64,000 bases of DNA from Streptomyces sp. BK340 (GCF_007827595.1 NZ_VISR01000003.1:310001-374000); one strand, 5' to 3'. Counted from the stretch's first letter, positions 8,580 through 17,633 are shown. A program made the numbers and translations. The notes: a model not told the origin generated them from the sequence alone.

Positions 8580-9344
8580 GTGCCGGTCCGCGTGGAGCGC
8601 AAGGAACACGTCACCACGGTCGTCCTGTCCCGACCCGAGGTCCGCAACGCGGTGGACGGTCCCACGGCCGCCGAACTCGCCGCCGCCTTCCGGGCGTTCG
8701 AGGCCGACGGCAACGCGCGGGTGGCGGTGCTGTGGGGCGAGGGCGGCACGTTCTGCGCGGGCGCCGATCTGAAGGCGATGGGCGGCGAGCGCGGCAACCG
8801 GGTCGCCGAGGAGGGCGACGGCCCGATGGGGCCGACCCGGATGCGGCTGTCCAAGCCGGTGATCGCCGCCGTCGCGGGGCACGCCGTGGCGGGCGGCCTC
8901 GAACTGGCCCTGTGGTGCGACCTCCGGGTCGCCGAGGAGGACGCCGTGTTCGGGGTGTTCTGCCGCCGTTGGGGCGTACCGCTGATCGACGGCGGCACGG
9001 TACGGCTGCCCCGGCTGATCGGCACCGGCCGGGCCATGGACATGATTCTCACCGGCCGTCCGGTCCCGGCCCGCGAGGCCTACGACATCGGCCTCGCCAA
9101 CCGTCTGGTCCCGACCGGCCACGCCCGCGCGGAGGCCGAGGAACTGGCGGCCGGGATCGCCCGCTTCCCGCAGGCCTGCCTGCGCGGCGACCGGGCCTCG
9201 GCGCTGGATCAGGAGGGCATGGACGAGGAGAGCGCCCTGCGGGGCGAGCTGCGACACGGCATGGGTGTGCTGACGGAAGGCCTGGAGGGAGCGGCACGCT
9301 TCGCCGGGGGTGCGGGACGGCACGGGTCTTACACGGACCTGTGA
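8580..9344 (+). CDS. enoyl-CoA hydratase/isomerase family protein
   Basis: Crotonase-fold enzyme acting on acyl-CoA thioesters. The first oxyanion-hole segment GGTFCAGADLKAM lies near residues 53-65 and the second, GHAVAGGLELALWCDLRVA, near 100-118; both are standard. Canonical hydratase glutamates are not clearly placed, so hydratase, isomerase or another crotonase reaction are all possible. The GTG was chosen because AAGGAG lies eight bases before it; an upstream ATG at 8541 has no good ribosome site. It begins 45 bases after the flippase-like gene and may be co-transcribed. Its final codons and TGA stop lie inside the first units of a 25-bp tandem repeat array. Confidence 0.85.
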   Translation: MPVRVERKEHVTTVVLSRPEVRNAVDGPTAAELAAAFRAFEADGNARVAVLWGEGGTFCAGADLKAMGGERGNRVAEEGDGPMGPTRMRLSKPVIAAVAGHAVAGGLELALWCDLRVAEEDAVFGVFCRRWGVPLIDGGTVRLPRLIGTGRAMDMILTGRPVPAREAYDIGLANRLVPTGHARAEAEELAAGIARFPQACLRGDRASALDQEGMDEESALRGELRHGMGVLTEGLEGAARFAGGAGRHGSYTDL

Positions 9345-9765
9345 GCGGGGGTCCTACGCGGGCTTGTGAGCACCGGTCCTGCCCGGGCCCGTGAGCGCCG
9401 GTCCTACCCGGGCCAGTAAGCACGGGGTCTGGAGGAACTGGCGAACACAAGGCCCGGAGGGACCGGAGCGCACAGGGCCTGGACGGACCCGAGAGCACAG
9501 GGCCCGGAGGTACCCGCGAGCACGGAGCCTGGACGGACCTGAGCGCACAGGGCCTGCAGAAACCGGCGAGCACAAGGCCTGGACACACCCGAGAGCACAG
9601 GGCCCGGAGGTACCCGCGAGCACGGAGCCTGGACGGACCTGAGCGCACAGGGCCTGCAGAAACCGGCGAGCACAAGGCCTGGACACACCCGAGAGCACAG
9701 GGCCCGGAGGTACCCCCGAGCACGGGGCCCGGAGGGGCTCGCGAGCACGAGGCCTAGGCGGCCCC
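9316..9765. repeat. array of about 18 tandem 25-bp repeats between convergent genes
   Basis: The sequence keeps an exact 25-base register across the whole gap. Units begin GNGAGCAC(A/G)(G/A)GGCC and continue with a variable CTGGACGGACC-like half. Four successive units (100 bases) are duplicated exactly at 9491-9590 and 9591-9690, and a third copy starts at 9691, so at least one recent expansion was by 100 bp. The 5' units (9341-9415) form a diverged subtype with GGTCCTACCCGG. The array includes the stop codons of both convergent genes. Many long ORFs cross it only because the unit lacks stops; none looks like a gene. Confidence 0.9.
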
Positions 9766-10704
9766 GTCCGTCGGCCATTCCTCTCCCGCCAGCCACTCCA
9801 GCACCGCACCGCCCGCTTCCGCGCCGGCCCAGCTCGCCGCCCTGGCCCGCTGGCCGGGGTGCAGTACGGCGCCGACGGCGAAGACGCCCGGCCGCGAGGT
9901 GTGCGGGCTTCCGTCCAGTGTGATGCCGGCCCGGCGCGCGAGTTCGTTCTCGGGGACGAAGTCACCGGTGAAGACGACCGTGTCGCAGGGCAGCGTGGCC
10001 GTGCGGCCGTCGCGGTGCCGTAGGCGGACGCCGGACAGCCGGCCGTGGCCGAGGAGTTCGGTGACCGTGGTGTCCGTGAGGAGCGGGACGCGGTGGCCGA
10101 GGCGGGCCGACTGGGCGCGCAGCAGCGGTGCTTGGGCGCGAGGCTGATCGGTCAGCAGGGCCACGACCGCCACACCGGCGGTGCGCAGGGTGTCGGCCGC
10201 CGAGTAGGAGACCCGCTGCGCGCCGACCACCACCGCGCGGGTGCCGATCGGCTGTCCGAACAGGTGCACCGCCTGCTGGAGTTCGCCACCGGTGTAGACG
10301 CCGGCGGGCCGGGTGCCGGGCACCAGCCGGGCCGCGCGGGGGCGTTCACGGGAGCCGGTGGCGAGGACGACGGCCTCGGCCTCGATCGTCTCCGGTCCCT
10401 GGGGGCCGACCGTCGTGAGCGTGCGCGGGCCCGCCCAGTCCAGAACCGTCACGCCGGTCCGCAGGACGGCCCCGGTGTGCGCGGCACCCTCGGCGAGCAG
10501 CCGGGCGTACTGCGGCCCGGTCAGTCGCCGCACCCAGGTGCCGAAGCCGCCGTGGGCGCAGTGCCGGGGCACTCCCCCGGCCTGTGCGTCCCGCTCCAGC
10601 ACCTCGACCCGGCCGGCACCGGCGGCGGCCAGCCGGGCCGCGGCCGCGAGTCCGGCGGGACCGGCGCCGACGACCAGGACGTCGACCCTCCGGTGGGCGG
10701 TCAT
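9754..10704 (-). CDS. NAD(P)/FAD-dependent oxidoreductase, third gene of the glycerol-type operon
   Basis: Pyridine-nucleotide-disulfide-reductase-fold flavoprotein. Residues 8-24 show the dinucleotide-binding VLVVGAGPAGLAAAARL, and VVLATGSRERPR and VFAVGAVLHPG mark the rest of the FAD domain. It has no redox-active CxxC. In the operon it follows a GlpA-like dehydrogenase whose stop it overlaps (ATGA), and a kinase. That arrangement resembles kinase/GlpA-like/second-flavoprotein sets in which the second protein shuttles electrons from glycerol 3-phosphate oxidation. Its stop lies within the 25-bp repeat array, so its C-terminus may vary between strains. Confidence 0.8.
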   Translation of the reverse strand: MTAHRRVDVLVVGAGPAGLAAAARLAAAGAGRVEVLERDAQAGGVPRHCAHGGFGTWVRRLTGPQYARLLAEGAAHTGAVLRTGVTVLDWAGPRTLTTVGPQGPETIEAEAVVLATGSRERPRAARLVPGTRPAGVYTGGELQQAVHLFGQPIGTRAVVVGAQRVSYSAADTLRTAGVAVVALLTDQPRAQAPLLRAQSARLGHRVPLLTDTTVTELLGHGRLSGVRLRHRDGRTATLPCDTVVFTGDFVPENELARRAGITLDGSPHTSRPGVFAVGAVLHPGQRARAASWAGAEAGGAVLEWLAGEEWPTDGAA

Positions 10705-12107
10705 GTGCGTGCCTCCTCGAACAACTGCCGTACCGCCGCCCCGCAGTAGAAGCCCTGGCAGCGACCCGCCCGGGCCCGGGTGCGGCGGCGCAGACCGTCC
10801 AGAGTACGCGGCGGGATCGTACTCGCGAGCGCGTCGCGGATCTCGCCGCGGGAGACGCGCTCGCAGTGGCAGACGAGGGTGCCGTACTCCGGGTCCGCAG
10901 CGATGAGTTCGGGCCGCTGGTGGGGGCGCGGGAAGGCCTCGCCGAGGCTGGGCATGCGGACCGGGTCGAGGTCGCGGGCCGGTCCGGCGTCGAGCCCGGT
11001 CCCGGTCAGCAGGCCGACGACGTGTGCGGCGATCGCCAGGGACGCGGTCAGGCCGGTGGAGCGGATGCCACCGACGGTGACGTACGCCTGCCCGGGATGG
11101 GCGTGGATGCGGTAGTCCTCGTGTTCGGTGGCCGCGCGCAGCCCGGCGTAGACGGCGGTGACCTCCTCCCGCAGCAGCGCGGGCAGGATGCGGCCGCCCT
11201 GCTCCCGCAGCAGCGCGAGGCCTTCGGCGGTGGAGCCGGTGGCCCGCTTGTCGTCCAGGTCCTCGGCGGTGGGGCCGAGCAGGACGTTGCCGTAGACGGT
11301 GGGGGCGACCAGGACGCCCTTGCCGAGGGCGGTCGGGACGGGGAGGAGGATGTGCCGGACCAGGGGGCGGGCGAGCTTGTCATGGACGATGAGCTGGCCG
11401 CGGCGCGGGGTGACGGTGAAGTCGTCGTGGCCGAGCTCCCGGTCGAGGCTGTCGGCGTGCAGTCCGGCCGCGTTGACCAGGTGGCGGGCGCGCAGGGTGC
11501 CTCTGGCGGTGGTCAGGAGGTGCCCTCGGGCGGCGTCCCGGCTCAGCTGCTCCACACGGGTGTTCAGGTGCAGGTCGACGCCGGCTCGGACCGCCTGGGT
11601 GGCGTACGCCAGGGTCGTCGTCCACGGGCAGATGATGCTCTCGCCGGGCACGTGCAGGGCGCCGAGCGCGCCGGGGCCGAGGTGCGGTTCGCGGGTGTAC
11701 AGCTCCTCGGCGCCGAGGAGTCGGGTGTGCGGGTAGTCGTTGCGCTCGGCCTTCTCGGCGAGGCGGGGCAGGGCGGCGAGCTGTTCCTCGTCCCAGGCGA
11801 CGAGCAGGGCGCCGACCTCTTCGACGGGGATGCCGCACTCGGCGGCGTACGCGGCCAGCCGCTGGTGGCCCTCGCGGACCAGCCGGGCCTCCAGGGTGCC
11901 CGGGGTCGCGTCGAAACCGGTGTGCAGGATCGCGGTGTTGGCCTTGGAGGTGCCCTGGCCGACGTCGTCCTGCGCCTCGACCAGCGCGATGCGCAGCCGG
12001 GGGTGGCGGGCGAGTTCGCGGGCGACGGCGCAGCCGACGACTCCGGCGCCGACGACCGCCACGTCGTACGTGTGCCCGGGCAGCGGCCCCTGCGCGGTGA
12101 CCGTCAT
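10701..12107 (-). CDS. glycerol-3-phosphate dehydrogenase-like FAD oxidoreductase with BFD-type Fe-S tail
   Basis: GlpA/DAO-family flavoprotein. VAVVGAGVVGCAVARELAR near residues 16-34 binds FAD; GTSKANTAILHTGFDA and the C-terminal TVGGIRSTGLTAS belong to the DAO fold. The last 70 residues form a BFD-like 2Fe-2S module with CHCERV and CQGFYCG. The likely reaction is oxidation of the phosphorylated product of the upstream kinase, with electrons passed via the Fe-S tail to the next flavoprotein. Four-base overlaps with both neighbours make this a tightly coupled three-gene operon. The substrate is inferred from the kinase. The assigned start is the ATG at the kinase stop; a much longer open frame upstream is only a shadow. 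Confidence 0.85.
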   Translation of the reverse strand: MTVTAQGPLPGHTYDVAVVGAGVVGCAVARELARHPRLRIALVEAQDDVGQGTSKANTAILHTGFDATPGTLEARLVREGHQRLAAYAAECGIPVEEVGALLVAWDEEQLAALPRLAEKAERNDYPHTRLLGAEELYTREPHLGPGALGALHVPGESIICPWTTTLAYATQAVRAGVDLHLNTRVEQLSRDAARGHLLTTARGTLRARHLVNAAGLHADSLDRELGHDDFTVTPRRGQLIVHDKLARPLVRHILLPVPTALGKGVLVAPTVYGNVLLGPTAEDLDDKRATGSTAEGLALLREQGGRILPALLREEVTAVYAGLRAATEHEDYRIHAHPGQAYVTVGGIRSTGLTASLAIAAHVVGLLTGTGLDAGPARDLDPVRMPSLGEAFPRPHQRPELIAADPEYGTLVCHCERVSRGEIRDALASTIPPRTLDGLRRRTRARAGRCQGFYCGAAVRQLFEEART

Positions 12108-13534
12108 GAGTCGAGCAGGGCGGCGACCGCGCTGCGGAAGCCGGCCAGGCGTTCGGCGGCCCGGTCGGCCGGGATGCGGGGCTCGTACACGGTGGCGGGC
12201 TTCCAGTCGGGCAGGGCGTCTTCCACGCCCAGTGCAGGGTCCGCGCCGAGCCGGGCGAGGGTGGCGGCGCCGAGTGCGGTGGCGTCGCGCAGGGCGGAGA
12301 CCTCGACGGGGAGTTGCAGCAGGTCGGCCTGGGTCTGCATGAGGAGGGCGGAGCGGGTCAGGCCGCCGTCGACGCGCAGCGCGTCGAGCGGGGTGCCGAG
12401 GTCGGCCGCGGCGGCCTCCGCCAGCTCGACGACCTGGGCCGCCACGCCCTCGCACAGGGCGCGCACCAGGTGTCCGGGGCCGGTGTCGAGGCCGAGTCCG
12501 GTCAGGGAGCCGCGCAGGTCGCCGCGCCACCAGGGGGCGGCGAGCCCGGCGAGGGCGGGGACGAAGGTGACGCCGCCGCTGTCGGGGACGGCGCCGCCGA
12601 CCGGGTCGAGGTCGGCGGCCGAGGAGATGACGCCGAGGTCGGTGAGCCAGCGCACGGCGGAGGCGGCCGTGTAGACCTGCCCGTCGAGGCAGTAGCCGGT
12701 GTCTTCGGCGAGCCGCCAGGCGACGCAGCTGACCAGGCCGGAGGTGCCGCGCCGCGGGGTTCGGCCGGTGTGTGCGAGCAGGAACGCCCCGGTGCCGTAG
12801 GTGCACTTGGCGGCGCCGGGTCCGGTGATCCGCTGGGCGAGCAGGGCCGCCTGCTGGTCGACGGCGAGTCCGGTGAGCGGGATCTCGGGGCCGAACGCGC
12901 TGGTGGTGCCCACGGGTTGCGCGTTGTCGACCACCTGCGGGAGCCGTTCGTCCGACAGCCCGTACGCGTCCAGCGCGCGTGGCGACCACTGGACACGGTC
13001 GAGGTCGAGCAGCTGGGTGCGGCCGGCGGTGGCCGCGTCGGTGACGAAGGCGCCGGTGAGGCGGTGGACCAGCCAGGCGTCGGAGGTGGTGACGACGCCC
13101 TCGCGGGTGAGATGGCGGCGGATCCAGGCCATCTTGGGTGCGGCGAAGTACGGATCGAGGGGCAGACCGGTCAGCTGCCGCAGTTCCTCGGCGTGCTCGG
13201 CGAGTCCGGCGCAGACGGTCTCGGCGCGCCGGTCCTGCCAGACGAGGGCCTCGGTCATCGGCCGGCCGGTCGCCGGGTCCCAGGCGAGGACGGTCTCGCC
13301 CTGGTTGGCCAGGCCCATCGCCACGACGTCCTCGCCCGCCTCGGCGAGTGCGCGGTGGCCGGCGTCGAGGACCGAGGCGTACAGCTCGGCCGGATCCACC
13401 TCGACCAGACCGCCGGGCAGGTGCCGGGGCGTCACATCGGCGAACCCGGCGCCCAGGACCCCTCGTTCGGGGCAGACCACCAGCGCCTTGGTGCCGGACG
13501 TGCCCTGGTCGACGGCGAGCACCGGCCCCGTCAT
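12104..13534 (-). CDS. glycerol kinase-like FGGY-family carbohydrate kinase
   Basis: ATP-dependent polyol/sugar kinase. The N-terminal phosphate loop VDQGTSGTKALV is at residues 7-18; GLANQGETVLAWD and ALVWQDRR match the glycerol kinase region; YGTGAFLLAHTG and the C-terminal ALRVDGGLTRSALLMQ complete the FGGY signature. Length 476 is slightly short for GlpK (about 500). ATG was chosen because GGGAGG lies five bases upstream; the longer frame to 13603 lacks this. It is the first gene of the operon with the two flavoproteins. Glycerol is the best guess, but a related polyol cannot be excluded, since streptomycetes usually have a separate gyl operon. Confidence 0.85.
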   Translation of the reverse strand: MTGPVLAVDQGTSGTKALVVCPERGVLGAGFADVTPRHLPGGLVEVDPAELYASVLDAGHRALAEAGEDVVAMGLANQGETVLAWDPATGRPMTEALVWQDRRAETVCAGLAEHAEELRQLTGLPLDPYFAAPKMAWIRRHLTREGVVTTSDAWLVHRLTGAFVTDAATAGRTQLLDLDRVQWSPRALDAYGLSDERLPQVVDNAQPVGTTSAFGPEIPLTGLAVDQQAALLAQRITGPGAAKCTYGTGAFLLAHTGRTPRRGTSGLVSCVAWRLAEDTGYCLDGQVYTAASAVRWLTDLGVISSAADLDPVGGAVPDSGGVTFVPALAGLAAPWWRGDLRGSLTGLGLDTGPGHLVRALCEGVAAQVVELAEAAAADLGTPLDALRVDGGLTRSALLMQTQADLLQLPVEVSALRDATALGAATLARLGADPALGVEDALPDWKPATVYEPRIPADRAAERLAGFRSAVAALLDS

Positions 13535-13619
13535 CGCATCCTCCCGCACGCCCCTTCGAAGATCGGCGCGAACAGCCTGCCGTCGGGCCGTGTCCGGCGT
13601 CAAGCCGGGTCAGACACCG

Positions 13620-13660
13620 GTCAACTGCCATTCCAGGTAGTTGAGTTGACAACAATGGCA
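13620..13660. promoter_or_regulatory. nested inverted repeats upstream of the kinase operon
   Basis: Two interleaved inverted repeats lie 86 bases before the kinase start: GTCAACT (13620-13626) with AGTTGAC (13644-13650), and TGCCATT (13626-13632) with AATGGCA (13654-13660). This is the kind of element expected for a repressor of the operon, but no regulator gene sits beside it. A TATAGT hexamer at 13679-13684 could be a -10 for the divergent gene. Confidence 0.4.
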
Positions 13661-13788
13661 AGGCGGAAGTGACACCCCTATAGTGACCGCCGACCCGCAG
13701 GAGGCGCTCGACCACCGCCCAGAGGAGGGCTGTTGCTACCGCACCCCGCCACCCCGCCCGTCCGCTCGCGGACCGGGGCGGGTGGCTG

Positions 13789-14769
13789 ATGGCCAGAGAT
13801 GGAGCACGCCCCTCGTACGACCCCGCCGGCCACGACGGGCCCTTACGCACCGCCCTCCAGGATCTGCGCACGGGGCGCTGGATGGCGATGCGCGCGCTGC
13901 TCGCGGACACCACGAGCTGGTGGCAGTGGACCCAGCGCACCCAGGTCCTCGCGACCGCCGCGGCCGGTACCGACGTGGTGCGGGCCTGGCTCGCGGAGGA
14001 GCCGCACAGTGTGCCGGCCACGGTGATGCACGCCCGGGTCGGCGTGGAGCGTGCCCTGCGGGCGCAGCGCGAGGGCCACCGCCGTACGCACGAGTTGTGG
14101 ATCGAGGCGTGGGACGCCGCGCAGACCGCCAGCCAGACCGCCCCGCACGACCCCGTTCCCTGGGTCTGCCTGCTGGCGCTCGCCCAGCTGGACCCGGAGC
14201 AGCGCTGGGACGAGCACCGGGCGCCGCCGCCGGAGCCGATGCTGCCGCCGGGTCCGTGGGGGCTGCTGGCCGAGGCCGGCCGGCGCGACCCGCACAACCG
14301 CGAGGCCCACCACCGGATGCTGCAGTTCCTGTACACGATCGGTTCCTCGGGCCGGCTCGCCGAGGCCGCGGGCTACGCCCAGTGGGCGGCCGGTTCGGCG
14401 CCGCCCGGGTCTGCGCTGCACCTGCTGCCGCTGTACGTGCGGGTCGAGCGCTACCGGCGCTCCAGCGGCCACGACGCGGCGCTCGACCTGCACTGGGTGG
14501 CGGAGGACGCGACCCGCGAGGCGCGGCGCGCGCTGCACTCCTGGTTCGAGCAGACGCCCCGGGCCGAACGCTCGCTGCTGGACCTCAACCATCTGGCGCA
14601 CGCCCTGTGGGGCGCCCATCAGTTCCCGGACGCGGCCCGGGTGTTCGACGCGATCGGCCCGTACGTCACGCCGCCCCCGTGGATGTACCGCACCCCGGAC
14701 CGGGGCCGTGCCGTGGAGGTGTTCCTGCAGGCCAGGGACCGCTCTCGCGCGGCCGCCGAGGGCGTCTGA
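13789..14769 (+). CDS. conserved hypothetical protein, helical repeat type
   Basis: I do not recognise this family. The 326-residue product is rich in alanine, tryptophan and charged residues and reads as successive helical pairs (for example PVPWVCLLALAQLDP, HHRMLQFLYTIG, RSLLDLNHLAHALWGAHQFPDAARVFDAI), suggesting a TPR-like solenoid. There is no signal peptide or membrane segment. It diverges from the kinase operon and ends 36 bases before a permease gene, so the two may be co-transcribed. Codon bias supports a real gene. A regulatory or scaffolding role is possible but unsupported. Confidence 0.75.
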   Translation: MARDGARPSYDPAGHDGPLRTALQDLRTGRWMAMRALLADTTSWWQWTQRTQVLATAAAGTDVVRAWLAEEPHSVPATVMHARVGVERALRAQREGHRRTHELWIEAWDAAQTASQTAPHDPVPWVCLLALAQLDPEQRWDEHRAPPPEPMLPPGPWGLLAEAGRRDPHNREAHHRMLQFLYTIGSSGRLAEAAGYAQWAAGSAPPGSALHLLPLYVRVERYRRSSGHDAALDLHWVAEDATREARRALHSWFEQTPRAERSLLDLNHLAHALWGAHQFPDAARVFDAIGPYVTPPPWMYRTPDRGRAVEVFLQARDRSRAAAEGV

Positions 14770-14805
14770 CGCCCCTTCCCCTTCCTCACCCCCGGAGGTT
14801 CCCGC

Positions 14806-16332
14806 ATGTCCCCCGATCCATCGCCCACGCCCGCCCGGCCGCAGCACGACGAGGAGCGGCGGCTGCGCGAGCTGGGCTACCGCCCGGTGCTGGCCCGCCG
14901 CATGGGCGGCTTCGGCAACTTCGCGATCAGCTTCTCGGTGATCTCGATCCTGTCCGGCTGCATGACCCTGTACGGCTTCGGGCTTGGCACCGGCGGGCCC
15001 GCCGTGATGCTGTGGGGCTGGGCGGGTGTCGGCCTGTTCGTGCTGTGCGTGGGACTCGCGCTCGCCGAGGTCACCAGCGCCTATCCGACCTCCGGTGCCC
15101 TGTACTACATGGCCGACCGGCTCGGCGGCCGGCGCTGGGGCTGGTACACGGGCTGGCTGAATCTGCTCGGTCTGCTCGGCGCGATCGCCGGAATCGACTA
15201 CGGCGCCGCCCTGTTCACCGGGGCCTTCGCCAACCTCCAGTGGGGCTTCGAGCCGACACCGGGCAGGACCATGCTGATCTTCTGCGCGATCCTGCTGCTG
15301 CACGCCGTCCTGAACCTGTTCGGCGTCCGCCTGGTCAGCCTGCTCAACTCGGTCAGCGTCTGGTGGCACCTGGCCGGTGTCGCGCTCATCGTCGGGGCGC
15401 TGGCGATCGTCCCGGACCACCACCAGTCGCCGTCCTTCGTGTTCACCAAGTTCGTCAACGACACCGGCTGGTCGAACCCGCTCTATGTGGCCGCGATCGG
15501 CCTGCTGCTCGCCCAGTACACGTTCTCCGGGTACGACGCCTCCGCCCACCTCTCAGAGGAGACCTCCAACGCCTCGGTGTGCGCGGCGAAGGGCATCGTC
15601 CGGTCCATCTGGGTGTCGTGGATCGCGGGCTTCGTGCTGCTCGCCGGCCTGACCTTCGCCATCCAGGACTACGACGCCACGCGCACCACCGACACCGGTG
15701 TGCCGCCCGCGCAGATCCTGCTCGACGGGCTCGGCACCGACGGCGCGAGCGCGCTGCTGCTCGTCGTGATCGTCGCCCAGCTGTTCTGCGGGAACGCCGA
15801 GGTGGCCGCGGCCAGCCGCATGGTGTTCGCGTTCAGCCGGGACGGCGCCCTGCCGGGTTCGCACCTGTGGCGCAAGGTGAGCAGCCGCACCCAGACCCCG
15901 GTCGCGGCCGTGTGGCTGTCGGTGATCGTCGCGGGCGTCCTGGCCCTGCCGTCCCTGTACTCGGCGACGGCGTACGGCGCGGTCACCGCCATCAACGTCA
16001 TCGGCATCACCCCCGCCTACGCCATCCCCATCCTGCTCCGGCTGCGCGCGGGCGACCGTTTCCAGCCGGGTCCGTGGCACCTGGGCCGGTGGAGCAGACC
16101 GGTCGGCTGGATCGCGGTGGTGTGGGTGGCCTGTGTGACGGTCCTGTTCTGCCTGCCGCAGTCCTCGCCGGTCACCGTCGACACCATGAACTACGCGGCG
16201 GTGGCCCTCGCCGTCGTCCTGGTCCTGGCCAGCATCTGGTGGTACGTCGCCCGCCGTTCGTACGGCACGCCCACCACCGCCGCCTACGGCAGCGACCGCG
16301 ACCAGGCCGAACTCGCCGAGGGCATAGTCTGA
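14806..16332 (+). CDS. APC-superfamily amino acid permease (GABA/choline transporter-like)
   Basis: Integral membrane importer with about 12 predicted helices in 508 residues and a charged N-terminal tail of about 45 residues. The consensus GGFGNFAISFSVISILSG in helix 1, AEVTSAYPTSGALYYMA in helix 2/3 and FSGYDASAHLSEET in helix 6 are typical of the amino acid-choline transporter (ACT) group, which includes GABA permeases. A GGAGG sequence precedes the ATG. No catabolic gene for a particular amine sits nearby, so the substrate is undetermined. Confidence 0.85.
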   Translation: MSPDPSPTPARPQHDEERRLRELGYRPVLARRMGGFGNFAISFSVISILSGCMTLYGFGLGTGGPAVMLWGWAGVGLFVLCVGLALAEVTSAYPTSGALYYMADRLGGRRWGWYTGWLNLLGLLGAIAGIDYGAALFTGAFANLQWGFEPTPGRTMLIFCAILLLHAVLNLFGVRLVSLLNSVSVWWHLAGVALIVGALAIVPDHHQSPSFVFTKFVNDTGWSNPLYVAAIGLLLAQYTFSGYDASAHLSEETSNASVCAAKGIVRSIWVSWIAGFVLLAGLTFAIQDYDATRTTDTGVPPAQILLDGLGTDGASALLLVVIVAQLFCGNAEVAAASRMVFAFSRDGALPGSHLWRKVSSRTQTPVAAVWLSVIVAGVLALPSLYSATAYGAVTAINVIGITPAYAIPILLRLRAGDRFQPGPWHLGRWSRPVGWIAVVWVACVTVLFCLPQSSPVTVDTMNYAAVALAVVLVLASIWWYVARRSYGTPTTAAYGSDRDQAELAEGIV

Positions 16333-16341
16333 GACGTCCGC

Positions 16342-16377
16342 CCGGCGCACCGGTCCTGGTACGAACCGGTGCGCCGG
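16342..16377. terminator. strong hairpin after the permease gene
   Basis: Thirteen-base perfect arms, from CCGGCGCACCGGT to its complement, around a 10-base loop, starting ten bases after the permease stop. It is GC-rich and has no T-tract. Confidence 0.7.
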
Positions 16378-16392
16378 ATACGGCAGGATGAA

Positions 16393-16433
16393 CGATCGCG
16401 CCGACCGCCGTTGTCCCGGCGGCGGCGCGATCG
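16393..16433. terminator. second hairpin between permease and MscS genes
   Basis: Eleven-base perfect arms CGATCGCGCCG / CGGCGCGATCG, with a further short pairing inside the loop. It lies 15 bases beyond the first hairpin, so the permease transcript is probably well insulated from the channel gene. Confidence 0.55.
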
Positions 16434-16518
16434 CACATTCCGGACATCGAGCAGGTGGCAACGTGACGACACTTCACATCAGGCTCTCCGCAGCAGCTTT
16501 GCGCCCCGGAGGTGACCG

Positions 16519-17616
16519 GTGAACCGCACGCTGACCCTGGACGACCTCGTTCTCGCCGGCATCGCCGTGGCCGCGGGCCTGGTGCTGGCGTTCCTGTCCC
16601 GCACGGTGCTGCGCTGGCTGGCCAAGCACGCCAAGCGGACCAAGTGGAGCGGTGACGACGTCATCGTGGACACGCTGCGCTCCGTCGTCCCCTGGGCGGC
16701 GATCGTGGGCGGTCTCGCGGCGGCCGCGGCGGTGCTGCCGCTGACCCACACCGTCCAGCACCACACCAACCAGATCCTCCAGGTGTGGCTGATCTTCGTG
16801 GTGACCCTGTCCGCGGCCCGGGTCGTGGCGGGTCTGGTCCGCTCGGTCACCCAGTCCCGCTCGGGCGTGGCGGGTTCGGCCACCATCTTCGTCAACATCA
16901 CCCGGGTCCTGGTCCTGGCCATCGGCTTCCTGGTGGTGCTGCAGACGCTGGGCATCTCCATAGCGCCCCTGCTCACCGCCCTCGGTGTCGGCGGTCTGGC
17001 CGTCGCCCTCGCCCTCCAGGACACCCTCGCCAACCTGTTCGCGGGCATCCACATCCTCGCCTCCAAGACCGTCCAGCCGGGCGACTACATCCGGCTGAGC
17101 AGCGGTGAGGAGGGGTACGTCGTGGACATCAACTGGCGCCAGACGACGGTCCGCCAGCTGTCCAACAACCTGGTGGTCATCCCCAACGGCCAGCTGGCGA
17201 AGACCAACATGACCAACTTCACGCGCCCCGAGCAGCAGTTGACGATCCTGGTGCAGGTGGGCGTGAGCTACGACAGCGATCTGGACCACGTCGAGCGGGT
17301 CACGACCGAGGTCATCGCCCAGACCATGACCGAGATCACCGGCGCTCTCCCGGACCACGAGCCCGCCATCCGATTCCACACCTTCGGGGACTCCCGCATC
17401 GGCTTCACGGTGATCCTCGGCGTCGGCGAGTTCAGCGACCAGTACCGCATCAAGCACGAGTTCATCAAGCGTCTGCACCGCCGCTACCGCGAGGAGGGCA
17501 TCCGCATCCCGGCCCCGACCCGGACGGTGGCGCTGCAGCAGGGCGCGGTGGTGATCCCGCAGCAGCGCAGCGGGGAGGACGCGGTGCCGGGTTCGGCCCT
17601 GACCGACCAGGGGTGA
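16519..17616 (+). CDS. MscS-family small-conductance mechanosensitive channel
   Basis: Membrane tension-gated channel that releases solutes on hypo-osmotic shock. Three N-terminal hydrophobic regions are followed by the pore helix region ITRVLVLAIGFLVVLQTLGI and ALGVGGLAVALALQDTLANLFAGI, the glycine/alanine-rich MscS hallmark. The beta domain PGDYIRLSSGEEGYVVDINWRQT and VIPNGQLAKTNMTNF are conserved, and the C-terminal alpha/beta domain continues to residue 345. Length 365 is near the E. coli MscS class. An AGGTGA-like sequence is just upstream of the GTG start. It is transcribed alone between strong hairpins. Confidence 0.9.
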   Translation: MNRTLTLDDLVLAGIAVAAGLVLAFLSRTVLRWLAKHAKRTKWSGDDVIVDTLRSVVPWAAIVGGLAAAAAVLPLTHTVQHHTNQILQVWLIFVVTLSAARVVAGLVRSVTQSRSGVAGSATIFVNITRVLVLAIGFLVVLQTLGISIAPLLTALGVGGLAVALALQDTLANLFAGIHILASKTVQPGDYIRLSSGEEGYVVDINWRQTTVRQLSNNLVVIPNGQLAKTNMTNFTRPEQQLTILVQVGVSYDSDLDHVERVTTEVIAQTMTEITGALPDHEPAIRFHTFGDSRIGFTVILGVGEFSDQYRIKHEFIKRLHRRYREEGIRIPAPTRTVALQQGAVVIPQQRSGEDAVPGSALTDQG

Positions 17617-17633
17617 CGGGCGGCCGTGCGGTA

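Noticed and set aside
9049..9796. Several long ORFs on both strands across the repeat array
   Set aside because: They exist only because the 25-bp unit has no stop codon in any frame; they cross real gene ends and resemble no protein.
12108..14336. N-terminal extension of the GlpA-like frame
   Set aside because: It is out-of-frame shadow over the kinase gene and the divergent hypothetical gene, arginine-rich and without protein-like pattern.
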